Positions 1-8,582 of a stretch of DNA of 64,000 bases are shown here, piece after piece. The translations under genes and the position numbers were made by a program. How positions within the stretch are numbered: the first letter of the stretch is position 1; the number at the start of each line of letters is the position of its first letter. Source of the stretch: Microcella pacifica (GTDB taxonomy: Bacteria; Actinomycetota; Actinomycetes; Actinomycetales; Microbacteriaceae). Location of the stretch: assembly GCF_009371975.2 (NCBI RefSeq), contig NZ_VIKT02000015.1, positions 1-64,000 of the forward strand, written 5' to 3'. The notes below the pieces were generated by a model. It saw only the letters and a program-made list of their open reading frames with translations, searched no databases and was not told the origin of the DNA.

Positions 1-289
1 GCGGGAGTGCTGGCGCGCCCGGGGCGCGCCTTCTTGTTCTGGGGCATGGCTGTTCGTCTTTCGGATAGTGCAAGAAGCATCGTCGGCGCGCTTTCGCGCC
101 GCTATCCCAGGCAGTCTTCGACTGGGGCCGTCACAACTCGAGGTGTCATCGCACCGCCGATCGGCGGGGATGTACCGGCCCTGGAGACGCACACGTTCTC
201 TGGCGAATCGCTTCGCCCGTCTCTAGCCGACCCTTGAGGGTACCTGACGAGGCTGGAGAAGACCGTTTCGCTCGACTCAGCACTATTCT
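1..289. other. Left edge, no gene supported
   Basis: Apart from the hairpin at 12-40 I see no convincing gene here. The short open frames lack family resemblance. A purine-rich stretch near 251-261 lies too far from the ATG at 290 to be its ribosome binding site. Confidence 0.5.
12..40 (+). terminator. Possible intrinsic terminator of an upstream gene
   Basis: GGCGCGCC at 12-19 and GGCGCGCC at 23-30 form an 8-bp perfect stem with a 3-base loop. It is followed by the T-rich TTCTTGTTCT. This fits termination of a forward gene lying left of the window, but that gene is not visible. Confidence 0.4.
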
Positions 290-1290
290 ATGGCTACCGT
301 GCCCCCCTCCCGCCCTCGCCCGTCGCGCCTCGCGTCGTCCCTCGGCGCGCTTGCTGTGCTCGCCGTTCTCGCGTCGGGATGCGCGGCCGAGCCATCCGGC
401 ACCCCGATCGCCGCGGCCGCGAGCACCGCAGCCGGGCCATCCAGCTCCGGCCTCGCGCCGTTCGCCGACGTCGACGCGACCGAGGTGACCGTGGTCGCGG
501 ATGTGAGCATCCCCGGTTTGGGCTCCGCCGTGGATGTGTGCCTGCCTCCGGGCAGCGGAGCCGGGGGCGCCGTGCGCCCCGCCGTCCTCGCGGTGCACGG
601 GGGAAGCTGGGCTCGCGGCGACCGCGCGCATGAGGCATGGCGCGCGGTGTGTGAGTGGCTGGCCGTCGAGGGCCTCGTCGGGGTGTCGGTCGGCTACCGC
701 CTCGCGCCCGAGTTCCCGTTCCCCGCGGGGGTCGACGATGTCGCGGCGGCGCTCGCCTCGACCCAGGATCCGCACTTCGCGGCGCGCTTCGGCATCGACT
801 CGGCCCGCGTGGCCCTGTTCGGTGGTAGCGCTGGAGGCAATCTCGCGGCCCTCGTGGGCCTGCGGGACGGCCTGTCGGGGGCGGGAGCGGTCAGTGCGGT
901 CGTGAGTCTGAGCGCCCCCTCGACCTCACCGCCGGCGCCGCCGCCTCGCCGCAGTTCGCGCGCCCGACTCTCGACTACCTGGGCTGCGAGAGCCTCGCCG
1001 CCTGTCCCGTCGCCCGCGCGGCCTCGCCGCAGCACGCGATCTCCTCTCACGCGCCTGCCTTCCTCGTCGTGCATGGGCGCGAGGAGCAGCTCATCCCCTT
1101 CGGCCAGGCCGAGGCCTTCGTGAGCGCACTGCAGCGCGCGGGCGCAGAGGTCGAGTTCCTCGTGCGCGAGGACTCCCTGCACTCGCTCGAGCTCGTCGAC
1201 TCCGCGGTCGCCGACCGTGCGCTCGCCTTCCTCCACTCTCACCTCGTGGCCGTCGAGTCCGCGGTCGCGCTCGGAAGCGACGTTCCGTGA
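290..1290 (+). pseudogene. Alpha/beta hydrolase (esterase/lipase) lipoprotein, frameshifted
   Basis: The gene encodes a secreted serine hydrolase. The N-terminus has a lipoprotein signal with lipobox LASGC (about residues 27-31). An oxyanion motif HGGSW and the nucleophile elbow GGSAGG follow, as in acetyl-esterase/BD-FAE-type hydrolases. The frame opened at ATG 290 leaves the family pattern after SLSAP near base 919 and runs on as low-complexity P/R/S. The +2 frame from about 919 continues the fold (LDLTAGAAASPQFARPTLDY, then VVHGREEQ and a C-terminal DSLHSLEL that supplies the catalytic His) to the TGA at 1288-1290. Restoring one C in the CCCCC run at 915-919 rejoins the halves. It is either a true pseudogene or a homopolymer sequencing error. 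Its stop overlaps the GTG of the next gene, which favours a formerly intact operon. Confidence 0.8.
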
Positions 1291-1754
1291 CGGCGACTGT
1301 CACCGTCGGGGTCGAAGACCCCCGCCAGCCGGAGGTGGCGGCGATGCTCCGGGCGGGCGAGGCGTTCGCGCGCACGCTCTACGCGCCCGAGGAGTGCTTT
1401 CTGCTCTCCGTCGACGAACTCGCGACGCCCGGCACAACGGTGCTCGTGGCGCGCGATGCGCAGGGCGCCGCGCTCGGCATGGCCGCGCTCGTCGAGCAGG
1501 ACCCCGGCGCGGGCGAGCTCAAGCGCCTGTTCGTGGACGATGCGGCGCGCGGTCAGGGCGTCGCCGACGCGATCATGGATGCTCTGGAACAGGCCGCGCG
1601 TGAGCGCAGCATCCGCACCCTGCGTCTGGAGACCGGCACCCGCAGCGATGCCGCCCTGCGGTTCTATGCCCGGCGCGGGTACGAGCGCATTCCCGCGTTC
1701 GGTCCCTACGTGGGCAGCGCGACGAGCGTGTGCATGGCGCGCGAGCTCGCCTGA
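1287..1754 (+). CDS. GNAT family N-acetyltransferase
   Basis: A 155-residue single-domain GNAT fold that transfers acetyl from acetyl-CoA to an unknown amine. The acetyl-CoA loop is visible as RLFVDDAARGQGVADAIMDAL (about residues 79-99; R/Q-x-x-G-x-A type). The C-terminal part carries LRLETGTRSDAALRFYARRGYERI, the typical beta5-alpha4 region. The GTG start overlaps the TGA of the preceding esterase (GTGA), so the two were probably translationally coupled. The substrate cannot be inferred. Confidence 0.85.
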   Translation: MTATVTVGVEDPRQPEVAAMLRAGEAFARTLYAPEECFLLSVDELATPGTTVLVARDAQGAALGMAALVEQDPGAGELKRLFVDDAARGQGVADAIMDALEQAARERSIRTLRLETGTRSDAALRFYARRGYERIPAFGPYVGSATSVCMARELA

Positions 1755-1785
1755 GCCGACCTGACCGGCGCCGGCGACCCGTCTG

Positions 1786-4700
1786 CTACGCCGTGCGCCC
1801 CTCGAGCTCGGCAGCGCGCGCCGACCGCTTCTCCTCGCGGCGCTCCTTGGCGCCCTCGACGAGGAAATAGAGCGCGGGCAGCACGAGCAGCGTGAGGATC
1901 GTCGAGGAGACGAGACCGCCGATGACGACGATCGCGAGCGGCTGCGAGATGAACCCGCCGCTGCCTGTGAGACCCAGGCCGAGCGGCACGAGCGCGAAGA
2001 TCGTCGCCGCCGCCGTCATGAGGATCGGGCGCAGGCGGCGCGAGGAGCCCTCGATGACGGCCTCGCCGGTCTTCATGCCGCGCTCGCGGAACTGGTTCAC
2101 GAGGTCGATGAGCACGATCGCATTGGTCACGACGATGCCGATGAGCATGAGCACGCCGATGAGCGAGGGCACACCGAGCGGGATGTCGGCGATGAGCTGC
2201 AGGGCGATCGCCCCGGTCGCGGCGAAGGGGATCGACACGAGCAGCAGCAGCGGCTGGCGCAGGCTCTTGAACGTGGCGACCATGACGACGTACACGATGA
2301 GGATCGCAGCGAGGAGCGCGAGGCCGAGCTGACTGAAGGCGTCGGCCTGCTGCGCGGTCACGCCGCCGAGGGTCGCGTTCGCGCTATCGGGCAGGTCGGC
2401 GCCGTCGACAGCCTCCTGGATGGCGATCGACGCCGCGCCGACGTCCTCGACGGAGGGCGTGATGCTCACCGTCGCGCTGCGGATGCCGCGGATGGTCGTG
2501 ATCGTCGCGGGGCCGAACGACTCCTCGACCGAGGCGAGCTCGCTGAGCGGCTGCGGCCCGATCGCGGTGGGCAGCTCGAAGTCGCGCAGCTCCTCGACCG
2601 TGGTGGGGGCGTTCTCGTTGGGGAGATAGATCGAGAGCGTCTTCTCGTCGATGATGACCGAGCCGACGGAGGCCGGGAACATCGCTTGCGCCACGATGCC
2701 GCCCACGGTGACCTCGCTGAGCCCCAGCTCGGCGGCGCGCTGCCGGTCGACCTCGATCGCGAGGTACGGCTGCGTGGCGGCGAGGTTGCTGCTCGCCTCG
2801 GCCGTGACGTCGAGGTCGGAGACGGCGTCGAGGATCGCGGTCGCGGCCTCCTGCAGGTCGCTCTCGTTGGCGGCGCTGATGTCGACATCGATCGATGAGG
2901 ATGCGAAGCCCGAGCCCGCCGCCTGCAGAGCGATCTCGCCGACGTCGTCGAGGTCGGCGATGGCCTCGCGCACAGCATCCTGCAGCGCGACCTGGTCGGC
3001 GCTCTCGTCGGTCGTGATCGAGTAGGTGATGTCGCCGCCACCACCGAAGAGCGAGAGCGCGGAGCCGTCGCCCGAGCCGATCGCCACCTGCACGGTCTCG
3101 ATGCCCTCGACCTCGAGCAGCTCCTCTTCGACGACGGTGGCCGCGCGGTCGAGCTCGTCGAGGCTCGTCGCGTTGGGGAGGGTCTGCGACACGGTGAGCG
3201 TGTTCTGGCCGGAGTCGCCGATGAAGTTCGTCTTGAGGTTCGTCGCGAGCCCGGCCGTGCCGCCGAGTATGAGCAGCGAGAGCATGATGGTCGCGACGGG
3301 GCGGCGGAGGGTCCAGCGCAGGATCGGCAGGTAGCTCTTCTGCAGGCGCGTCGGCGCTGCCGACTCCTCTTCCAGCGACATCGCGGCCGCGTGCGAGCCG
3401 ACCTTGGGCGGGCGCAGGAACCAGTAGGAGAGCACCGGCACGATCGTGAGCGAGACGAAGAGCGAGGCGCCGAGGGCGATCGCGGTCGTGAGCGCGAACG
3501 GCCGGAAGAGCTCGCCCGTGATGTCGCCGACGAGGGCGAGGGGCAGGAAGACGGCGATGGTCGTCGCGGTCGCGGCGGTGATCGCGGTCGCGACCTCCTT
3601 CACGCCGACGAGGATCGCCTGCATCTTCTCCTCGCCGAGCGCGAGGTGGCGCTTGATGTTCTCGACGACGACGATCGAGTCGTCGACGACGCGCCCGATC
3701 GAGATGGTGATGGCGCCGAGGGTCAGGATGTTGAGGCTGTAGCCGGAGACCTGCATGCCGATGAAGGTGAGCAGGATCGAGGTGGGGATCGAGATGGCGG
3801 TGACGAGCGTGGAGCGCACCGAGAGCAGGAACAGCAGGATGACGATGACGGCGAAGAACAGGCCGAGCGTGCCCTCGGTCGCGAGCGCCTCGATCGAGCT
3901 CTCGATGAACGGCGCCTGGTCGAACACGACCGTGAAGGCGGTGCCGGAGCCGATGGCGGTCGCGAGCCCGGGCAGCGTCTCTTGCACGAGACGCGAGACG
4001 TCGACGGTGTTGCCGTCGGGGGTCTTGGTGACGGCGAGCGTGAGGGAGGGCTCGCCGTTGACGCGCGAGTAGCCCTCGATCGGGTCGCCGACGACGGCGA
4101 CGTCCGCCACGTCGTCGATCGTTGTGACGTCGGCGCTCTCTGCGCCGATGATGGGCAGGGCGGCGAGCTCCTCGAGCGTCTCGATGCGCACGCCCGTGAG
4201 CACGGCGAGCGTCTGGCCGTCCTCGGTGATGGTGCCGGCGGGCAGCAGCACGCCGTACTCGTCGAGCGTGTCGACGATGTCGGAGCGCACGAGCCCGAGG
4301 TCGGCGAGCGCGTCGTCGTCCGCAGTGATCGTCACGCGATCGCCGACGGCGCCGAACACGGAGACCTCGCGCACTCCTTCGAGCTGCGTGAGGTCGGGCA
4401 CGGCCTGCGCGTCGAGCGCTTCGGCGAGGTCGCCGGGGCTGAGATCGCTTGTGACGGCGATCTGGATGACCGGCAGGTCGTCGATCGACCCCGTGAGCAC
4501 CTGCGGCTCGACGTCGTCGGGCAGCTGCAGCCGGTTGACGGCGAGCTGCACGCGCTGCTCGGCGCGCGCGATGTCGGTGCCGAACTGGAAGCTCGCGCTC
4601 ACGAGCGAGAAGCCCGTGTTGGAGGTCGCGTTCGACTCTTCGAGCCCTGGCACGGCCTGGATGGCGGTCTCGATGGGCGTCGAGACGTCCTCTTCCACGA

Positions 4701-4875
4701 CGGCGGGTGCGGCGCCCGGGTACTGCGTGATGACGATGATCTGCGGGAAGCTGATCGAGGGGATCAGTTCTTGCTTGAGGCTGTTGAGCGCGAGAGCGCC
4801 GAACAGTCCCACGACGATCGTGACGAGAGCGATGAGCGCTCGGTTGCGCAGGCTGAACACCGAGAGCAGGTGCAC
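1786..4875 (-). CDS. RND-family efflux transporter permease (AcrB/SwrC-like)
   Basis: A 1029-residue inner-membrane proton-driven exporter. The N-terminus (LLSVFSLRNRALIALVTIVV) is the usual TM1. The large porter domain follows, then TM2-6 with the proton-relay helix GRVVDDSIVVVENI, and a second porter and TM block ending in LLVLPALYFLV and a charged tail. The size and repeated halves match actinobacterial/Firmicute HAE1-type RND pumps. I chose GTG 4875 because GGAG lies 6 bases upstream; the frame stays open further upstream but without family resemblance. No membrane-fusion protein gene is adjacent, as is common in Gram-positives. The substrate is unknown. It is convergent with the GNAT gene and downstream of the MocR gene on the same strand, separated by a hairpin. 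Confidence 0.9.
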   Translation of the reverse strand: MHLLSVFSLRNRALIALVTIVVGLFGALALNSLKQELIPSISFPQIIVITQYPGAAPAVVEEDVSTPIETAIQAVPGLEESNATSNTGFSLVSASFQFGTDIARAEQRVQLAVNRLQLPDDVEPQVLTGSIDDLPVIQIAVTSDLSPGDLAEALDAQAVPDLTQLEGVREVSVFGAVGDRVTITADDDALADLGLVRSDIVDTLDEYGVLLPAGTITEDGQTLAVLTGVRIETLEELAALPIIGAESADVTTIDDVADVAVVGDPIEGYSRVNGEPSLTLAVTKTPDGNTVDVSRLVQETLPGLATAIGSGTAFTVVFDQAPFIESSIEALATEGTLGLFFAVIVILLFLLSVRSTLVTAISIPTSILLTFIGMQVSGYSLNILTLGAITISIGRVVDDSIVVVENIKRHLALGEEKMQAILVGVKEVATAITAATATTIAVFLPLALVGDITGELFRPFALTTAIALGASLFVSLTIVPVLSYWFLRPPKVGSHAAAMSLEEESAAPTRLQKSYLPILRWTLRRPVATIMLSLLILGGTAGLATNLKTNFIGDSGQNTLTVSQTLPNATSLDELDRAATVVEEELLEVEGIETVQVAIGSGDGSALSLFGGGGDITYSITTDESADQVALQDAVREAIADLDDVGEIALQAAGSGFASSSIDVDISAANESDLQEAATAILDAVSDLDVTAEASSNLAATQPYLAIEVDRQRAAELGLSEVTVGGIVAQAMFPASVGSVIIDEKTLSIYLPNENAPTTVEELRDFELPTAIGPQPLSELASVEESFGPATITTIRGIRSATVSITPSVEDVGAASIAIQEAVDGADLPDSANATLGGVTAQQADAFSQLGLALLAAILIVYVVMVATFKSLRQPLLLLVSIPFAATGAIALQLIADIPLGVPSLIGVLMLIGIVVTNAIVLIDLVNQFRERGMKTGEAVIEGSSRRLRPILMTAAATIFALVPLGLGLTGSGGFISQPLAIVVIGGLVSSTILTLLVLPALYFLVEGAKERREEKRSARAAELEGRTA

Positions 4876-4961
4876 GTGGGTCTCCGATGCTGTGGGTGCC
4901 GTCACGCGGCGTGGGGGCAGGGGCGGCGCGCGTGCGGGGACGCGGGACCGTGGGCGAGCAT

Positions 4962-4977
4962 CCCAGAGATTACTGGG
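4962..4977 (-). promoter_or_regulatory. Candidate -10 box inside a small palindrome upstream of the RND gene
   Basis: On the minus strand TAATCT (4972-4967) is a good -10 hexamer about 90 bases upstream of the RND start. It is framed by the inverted repeat CCCAG/CTGGG (4962-4966, 4973-4977), a plausible operator. No strong -35 is visible. Confidence 0.35.
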
Positions 4978-4981
4978 CATT

Positions 4982-5016
4982 CCCCATGCGGCAGGTATGC
5001 ACCCGCCGCATCGGGG
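4982..5016 (-). terminator. Hairpin after the MocR gene
   Basis: CCCCATGCGGC (4982-4992) pairs with GCCGCATCGGGG (5005-5016) with one bulged base and a 12-base loop. It lies 20-55 bases past the MocR stop and before the RND promoter region. No U-tract follows, so termination is inferred from position and stability only. Confidence 0.45.
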
Positions 5017-5036
5017 CGCGGGATGCTCGGCCTGCG

Positions 5037-6461
5037 CTACACGACCGTGTCGAGCAGTTCGTCGACGGGTCGGGAGGGCTCGTGCGCGGCGATGTCGTGC
5101 CACGCCCGCTCGAGGCCGTCGATGGCGGCGCGCGTGTCGGGTTCGGGGTAGCAGAACGGCAGGCGCAGGTAGCGCTCGAAGGCGCCGTCGAGGCCGAAGC
5201 GCGGGCCCGCCCCGATGAGCACGCCGTGCGTGCGGGCCGCGAGGGCGAGCTGCGAGGCGAGGGGCGCGCCGATGTTGACCCACAGGGTGAGGCCGCCGGC
5301 CACCTCGGGCACGCGCCAGGTCGGGAACCGCTCGCGCAGCAGCCCGGTGAGGAGGGCGTGACCGGCGCGCAGCTGCTCGCGACGGGAGTCGAGCACGCGG
5401 TCGTACTGCTGCAGGAGGCGCAGCAGCATGAGTTGCTCGAGGGTGGGGTTGCCGAGGTCGTTCGACGTGCGGGCGAGGGCGAGGCGCGTGATGGTGGAGC
5501 GCTCGGCGCGGATCCAGCCGAGGCGGATGCCGCCCCACACGCTCTTGCCGACGGAGCCGATCGTGATGACGGTGCCGTGCACGCCGAGCGGCGGGGGAGC
5601 GTCGCTGTCGAAGCCGAGGTCGCTCATGGTCTCGTCGGCGACGATCGTCGTGCCGTGGCGCTCGGCGAGGGCGACCACACGGGCGCGCTGGGCCGCGGGC
5701 ATGGTGCGCGTCGTGGGGTTGTGGAAGTCGGGCATGAGGTAGGCGAGCGCGGGAGCCGTGCGGGGGAAGACCTGCTCGAGGGCCTCATCATCCCAGCCGT
5801 TCTCGGTCGTGACGGGCACGGTCACGAGTCGGGCGCCGACCTGCTGGAAGGCTTCGAGCGCGTGCGGGTAGCTGGGCGATTCGACGAGCACGCGGTCGCC
5901 GCGCGCGACGAGGGCGCGGGCGACGAGGGCGATGGCGTGCTGGGCGCCGAGGGTGACCATGACCTCGTCGACGGTCGTGGGCAGGCCGCGCCGCGTGTAG
6001 CGGTCGGCGATCTCCTCCCGCAGCTCGGTGAGGCCGTAGAGGTCGAATCCGGCGAGACCGAGGTGCTGCGGCAGCATCGCGGCGGCGTCGCGGGCGGCGT
6101 CGGCGACGAGGGGGATCGCCGTGAGGGTCGCCTTGGAGAATTCGAGGAGGCCCGCGGTCGTCGCGGTCGGTTCGGGGATGCCCGGCCCGTCGGGCAGGCG
6201 GGCGACGCTGCCTGACCCGCGCACGCTCTGGAGGAAACCGAGCTCGCGCAGGCGCGCGTACGCGCCGGCGACGGTCGTGCGGCTGAGGTCTTCGTGCTGG
6301 GCGAGCTGCCGCTCGGCGGGCAGTCGCGCGCCAAGGGTGATGCGCCCGTCGAGGATGAGGAGGCGGACGCGGTCGGCGAGCGCCGCGTACAGCGGGTCGC
6401 CGTTGGTGGGCCGCCAGTCACCGAGCTGGGCGGCCAATCGTCGGGGCGTGAGCGAGGGCAC
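5037..6461 (-). CDS. MocR/GntR-type regulator with aminotransferase domain
   Basis: A 474-residue transcription factor. It joins an N-terminal GntR winged helix (residues about 20-90, DRVRLLILDGRITLGARLPAERQLA and LSRTTVAGAYARLRELG) to a type-I aminotransferase-like domain. That domain has the PLP-lysine region IGSVGKSVWGGIRLGWIRA, Asp in VADETM and Tyr in the ESPSYPHA segment. MocR proteins usually use the PLP domain as an effector sensor rather than as an enzyme. The start is set at GTG 6461, where homology begins; 14 extra in-frame residues upstream look like non-coding DNA. It is divergent from a YczE-family membrane protein, a pairing known for MocR regulators, which suggests it controls that gene. 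Confidence 0.88.
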   Translation of the reverse strand: MPSLTPRRLAAQLGDWRPTNGDPLYAALADRVRLLILDGRITLGARLPAERQLAQHEDLSRTTVAGAYARLRELGFLQSVRGSGSVARLPDGPGIPEPTATTAGLLEFSKATLTAIPLVADAARDAAAMLPQHLGLAGFDLYGLTELREEIADRYTRRGLPTTVDEVMVTLGAQHAIALVARALVARGDRVLVESPSYPHALEAFQQVGARLVTVPVTTENGWDDEALEQVFPRTAPALAYLMPDFHNPTTRTMPAAQRARVVALAERHGTTIVADETMSDLGFDSDAPPPLGVHGTVITIGSVGKSVWGGIRLGWIRAERSTITRLALARTSNDLGNPTLEQLMLLRLLQQYDRVLDSRREQLRAGHALLTGLLRERFPTWRVPEVAGGLTLWVNIGAPLASQLALAARTHGVLIGAGPRFGLDGAFERYLRLPFCYPEPDTRAAIDGLERAWHDIAAHEPSRPVDELLDTVV

Positions 6462-6463
6462 GG

Positions 6464-6516
6464 GTCCACAGTACCTGAATTGGCCTCTTGCGCAACGGTC
6501 CACTCACGCGGTGGAC
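6464..6516. promoter_or_regulatory. Three GTCCAC/GTGGAC half-sites between mocR and yczE
   Basis: GTCCAC occurs at 6464-6469 and 6498-6503, and its reverse complement GTGGAC at 6511-6516. The last two form an inverted repeat with a 7-base spacer just before the YczE ATG. The first two are direct repeats 34 bases apart. Multiple spaced half-sites in the divergent gap are what MocR dimers are known to bind, so this is the likely operator. No protein-DNA evidence is available. Confidence 0.5.
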
Positions 6517-6523
6517 TGTCGTC

Positions 6524-7306
6524 ATGCCGTCCCCCCAGCACCCTGTTCCTCGTCTCCTCGTACGCCGCTGGACCCAGCTCTTCGTCGGCCTCTTTCTCTA
6601 TGGAATCGCCCTGGCGCTCATGATCGAAGCGGCCGTCGGGCTCGACCCCTGGACGGTGTTCGCGCAGGGCGCCGACCTGCAGACCGGGTGGGGAATTGGA
6701 CTGGTCACGGTGCTGATTGGCGCCCTCGTGCTGCTGCTGTGGATTCCGCTGCGGCAGAAGCCCGGTATCGGCACGGTGCTCAACGTGCTGCTCGTGGGGC
6801 CGGCCCTCGAGGTGGGGCTGTGGGCGTTCGAGGCTCCCGAGGAGCTGTGGGCGCGCATCCTCATCTTCGGCGGCGGTCTCGCCCTGCTGGCCGTGGCGAC
6901 CGGTCTCTACGTGGGCGCGGGGTTCGGCCCCGGGCCGCGCGACGGCCTCATGACGGGCGCGCACGCGCGCTTCGGTTTTCCCATCTGGGCGGTGCGCGGC
7001 ACGATCGAGCTCACGGTGCTGACGATCGGCTGGCTGCTGGGCGGCAACGTCGGGCTCGGCACGGTCGCGTTCGCGCTGCTCATCGGGCCCATGGTGCACG
7101 TGACGCTGCCGCGGCTGCGCGTGCCGCTGCCCTCCGATGCGGCGGATTCGCGCACAGCGCCCGGTGCCGCTGCGCCCGCGCCGACGTCAACAGACCGCGG
7201 ATCGGCGGCTACGCCCGTCGCCGGCCCGCTCCAGCCGGGTGCGCCTCGCCCGAACCCTGACGACCCGACGAACCCGACGGCGCCGATCGTGGTGGTGGGC
7301 TCGTGA
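6524..7306 (+). CDS. YczE/YyaS/YitT-type integral membrane protein
   Basis: A 260-residue polytopic membrane protein with about five hydrophobic segments: FVGLFLYGIALALMI, GLVTVLIGALVLLLWI, LLVGPALEVGLWAF, ILIFGGGLALLAVATGLYVG, and a C-terminal pair ending GTVAFALLIGPMVH. The signature GAGFGPGPRDGLM is characteristic of the YczE family. A Pro/Ala-rich cytoplasmic tail of about 60 residues follows. The transport substrate is not established for this family. I chose ATG 6524; an upstream start at 6488 would run through the putative operator. Divergent mocR is the probable regulator. Confidence 0.82.
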   Translation: MPSPQHPVPRLLVRRWTQLFVGLFLYGIALALMIEAAVGLDPWTVFAQGADLQTGWGIGLVTVLIGALVLLLWIPLRQKPGIGTVLNVLLVGPALEVGLWAFEAPEELWARILIFGGGLALLAVATGLYVGAGFGPGPRDGLMTGAHARFGFPIWAVRGTIELTVLTIGWLLGGNVGLGTVAFALLIGPMVHVTLPRLRVPLPSDAADSRTAPGAAAPAPTSTDRGSAATPVAGPLQPGAPRPNPDDPTNPTAPIVVVGS

Positions 7307-7443
7307 TCGCGCTCACGACGGCCCTCGCCGGCCTCGCGGTGTGGGCGATCATCGCGACGGTCGAGGTGATCGCGAGGGACGGGTATGGGCCCCTACCCGT
7401 CCGCTCGCACCACGGGTACTACGCGAGCTCGTTCCGCGCGTAG
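7303..7443 (+). CDS. Small single-pass membrane protein, 46 aa
   Basis: GTG 7303 overlaps the yczE stop (GTGA). The 46-residue product has one N-terminal transmembrane segment (LTTALAGLAVWAIIATVEVI) and a short soluble tail containing DGYGPLP and RSHHGYYAS. The hydrophobic pattern, GC-rich third positions and the coupled overlap support a real gene, possibly a partner of YczE or a general envelope microprotein. No family function is known to me. Confidence 0.6.
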   Translation: MIALTTALAGLAVWAIIATVEVIARDGYGPLPVRSHHGYYASSFRA

Positions 7444-7534
7444 ACGCGCATCGCGTGACGGACGCGCCGCCCCATGCGCGGCTGGACTCAGGGTTCGGCG
7501 CTCGGCGCGCGGCGCGCGGCAGCGCAGGTCACTG

Positions 7535-7582
7535 CGAAAGTGACAACTCACGCCGAACGTTTCGCGTGGTTTGTCACTTTCG
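7535..7582. repeat. 48-bp imperfect palindrome with ACAACTC core
   Basis: CGAAAGTGACAA (7535-7546) is the exact reverse complement of 7571-7582, and the inner segments CACGC/GCGTG continue the pairing. A second, mutually exclusive stem is possible between CACGCCGAA (7549-7557) and TTCGGCGTG (7579-7587). It lies in a 287-base non-coding gap. It could act as a terminator for the yczE unit or be a mobile palindromic repeat like those at 29674, 46128 and 27032. Confidence 0.6.
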
Positions 7583-7650
7583 GCGTGTTTGAGCGCGGCG
7601 TGGCGCCTTGGGTCGGACCAGGCCGAGGCTCCCTCTTGCGCAGGCCGCAC

Positions 7651-7690
7651 TCGCGATATATCGTGAGTTCCGAACACGCGATATATCGCG
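7651..7690. promoter_or_regulatory. Twin CGATATATCG palindromes, probable PadR operator
   Basis: CGATATATCG occurs at 7654-7663 and 7679-7688, centred 25 bp apart. The second extends to the perfect 14-mer CGCGATATATCGCG (7677-7690). Such AT cores are rare in this GC-rich DNA. They lie 41-77 bases before the DUF4097 start in an operon whose second gene is a PadR repressor, so autoregulation is the simplest reading. Confidence 0.6.
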
Positions 7691-7730
7691 TTATGGATGC
7701 CCCGCCGGGGCTCGAGCGAGGAGCACGTTT

Positions 7731-8582
7731 ATGGCCCAGGAGACCTGGATCGTCACCGACCCGACCGTCATCGATCTGGAGATCGTGCGTCGGCTGAAGG
7801 TGGGCTTGATCGGCGGGCAGATCGACATCGTCGGCCACGACGAGCCGGGCGCCCGCATGGAAGTGCACTCGGTGTCGGGTCGCGACCTCAAGGTGGCGCT
7901 CGAGGGCGACACTCTCGTGATCGACCACCCTCAGCTGAAGTGGGAGACCTTCTTCGAGAACTTCCGCCTGTTCGGGGTGAAGGCGCGCGCGGAGGTGAGC
8001 ATCCTCGTGCCGCGCTCGGCGACGCTGTCGTTCAACGCCGTGTCGGCGGAGGGCCTCATCAGCGGCCTGCACTCCGAGGTGACGGTGAACACCGTCAACG
8101 GTGATGTCGTGCTCGACGGCATCGTCGGCGACGTGTCGGTGCACGCGGTCAACGGCGAGGTGTCGGTGCGCGGGCTGCACGGCGATCTGACGGTGCAGAC
8201 GGTGAGCGGCGACGTGACCGCGTCGGGGGAGATTCGCCGGTTCACGTGCGACGGCGTCTCCGCGCACGTGGTGGCCGACCTGCACGGCGGGCCCGATCGG
8301 GTGCGCAACAGCACCGTGTCGGGCGACCTGACGGTGCGGCTCGACGCGGGCCGCCCGGCCCAGTACTCGATCAGCACCCTGAGCGGTCGACTGCAGCTCG
8401 ACGACGCGCAGATCAGCGGGGTGAAGGGCCAGTACACGGGTCGCTACGGCGAGTTGGCGGGGTCGTTCACCGAGGTGCGCGCCAACTCGGTGTCGGGTGA
8501 TGTGTCGGTCGTGCACACGGTGCGCGGAGCATCCGGTGGTGCTGTCGATGGCGAGCCTGCCGCTTCGGGGGCCGCCTCATGA
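7731..8582 (+). CDS. DUF4097 family beta-helix protein
   Basis: A 283-residue protein with repeated short beta strands: VNTVNGDVVLDGIVGDVSVH, AVNGEVSVRGL, VQTVSGDVTASG, NSTVSGDLTVRL, NSVSGDVSVV. This regular TVxGDV ladder is typical of DUF4097 (adhesin-like right-handed beta fold). There is no signal peptide, so it is likely cytoplasmic or peripheral. The biochemical role is unknown. ATG 7731 is preceded by GAGGAG at an 8-9 base distance. It overlaps the PadR gene by ATGA. DUF4097-PadR pairing is a recurrent actinobacterial arrangement linked to envelope stress in related systems (inference). Confidence 0.85.
   Translation: MAQETWIVTDPTVIDLEIVRRLKVGLIGGQIDIVGHDEPGARMEVHSVSGRDLKVALEGDTLVIDHPQLKWETFFENFRLFGVKARAEVSILVPRSATLSFNAVSAEGLISGLHSEVTVNTVNGDVVLDGIVGDVSVHAVNGEVSVRGLHGDLTVQTVSGDVTASGEIRRFTCDGVSAHVVADLHGGPDRVRNSTVSGDLTVRLDAGRPAQYSISTLSGRLQLDDAQISGVKGQYTGRYGELAGSFTEVRANSVSGDVSVVHTVRGASGGAVDGEPAASGAAS

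Noticed and set aside
3391-5151. 586-codon forward open frame opposite the RND gene
   Set aside because: It is an antisense shadow: the sequence is Arg/Asp/Glu-rich without a fold pattern, while the reverse frame is a clear RND transporter.
4876-5538. N-terminal extension of the RND open frame
   Set aside because: It overlaps the MocR gene and is His/Arg/Pro-rich nonsense; GTG 4875 with GGAG is a better start.
7535-7587. Riboswitch or attenuator from two mutually exclusive stems
   Set aside because: It ends about 65 bases before the twin palindromes and DUF4097 promoter area, so it is not in that gene's mRNA; no known riboswitch consensus is visible.
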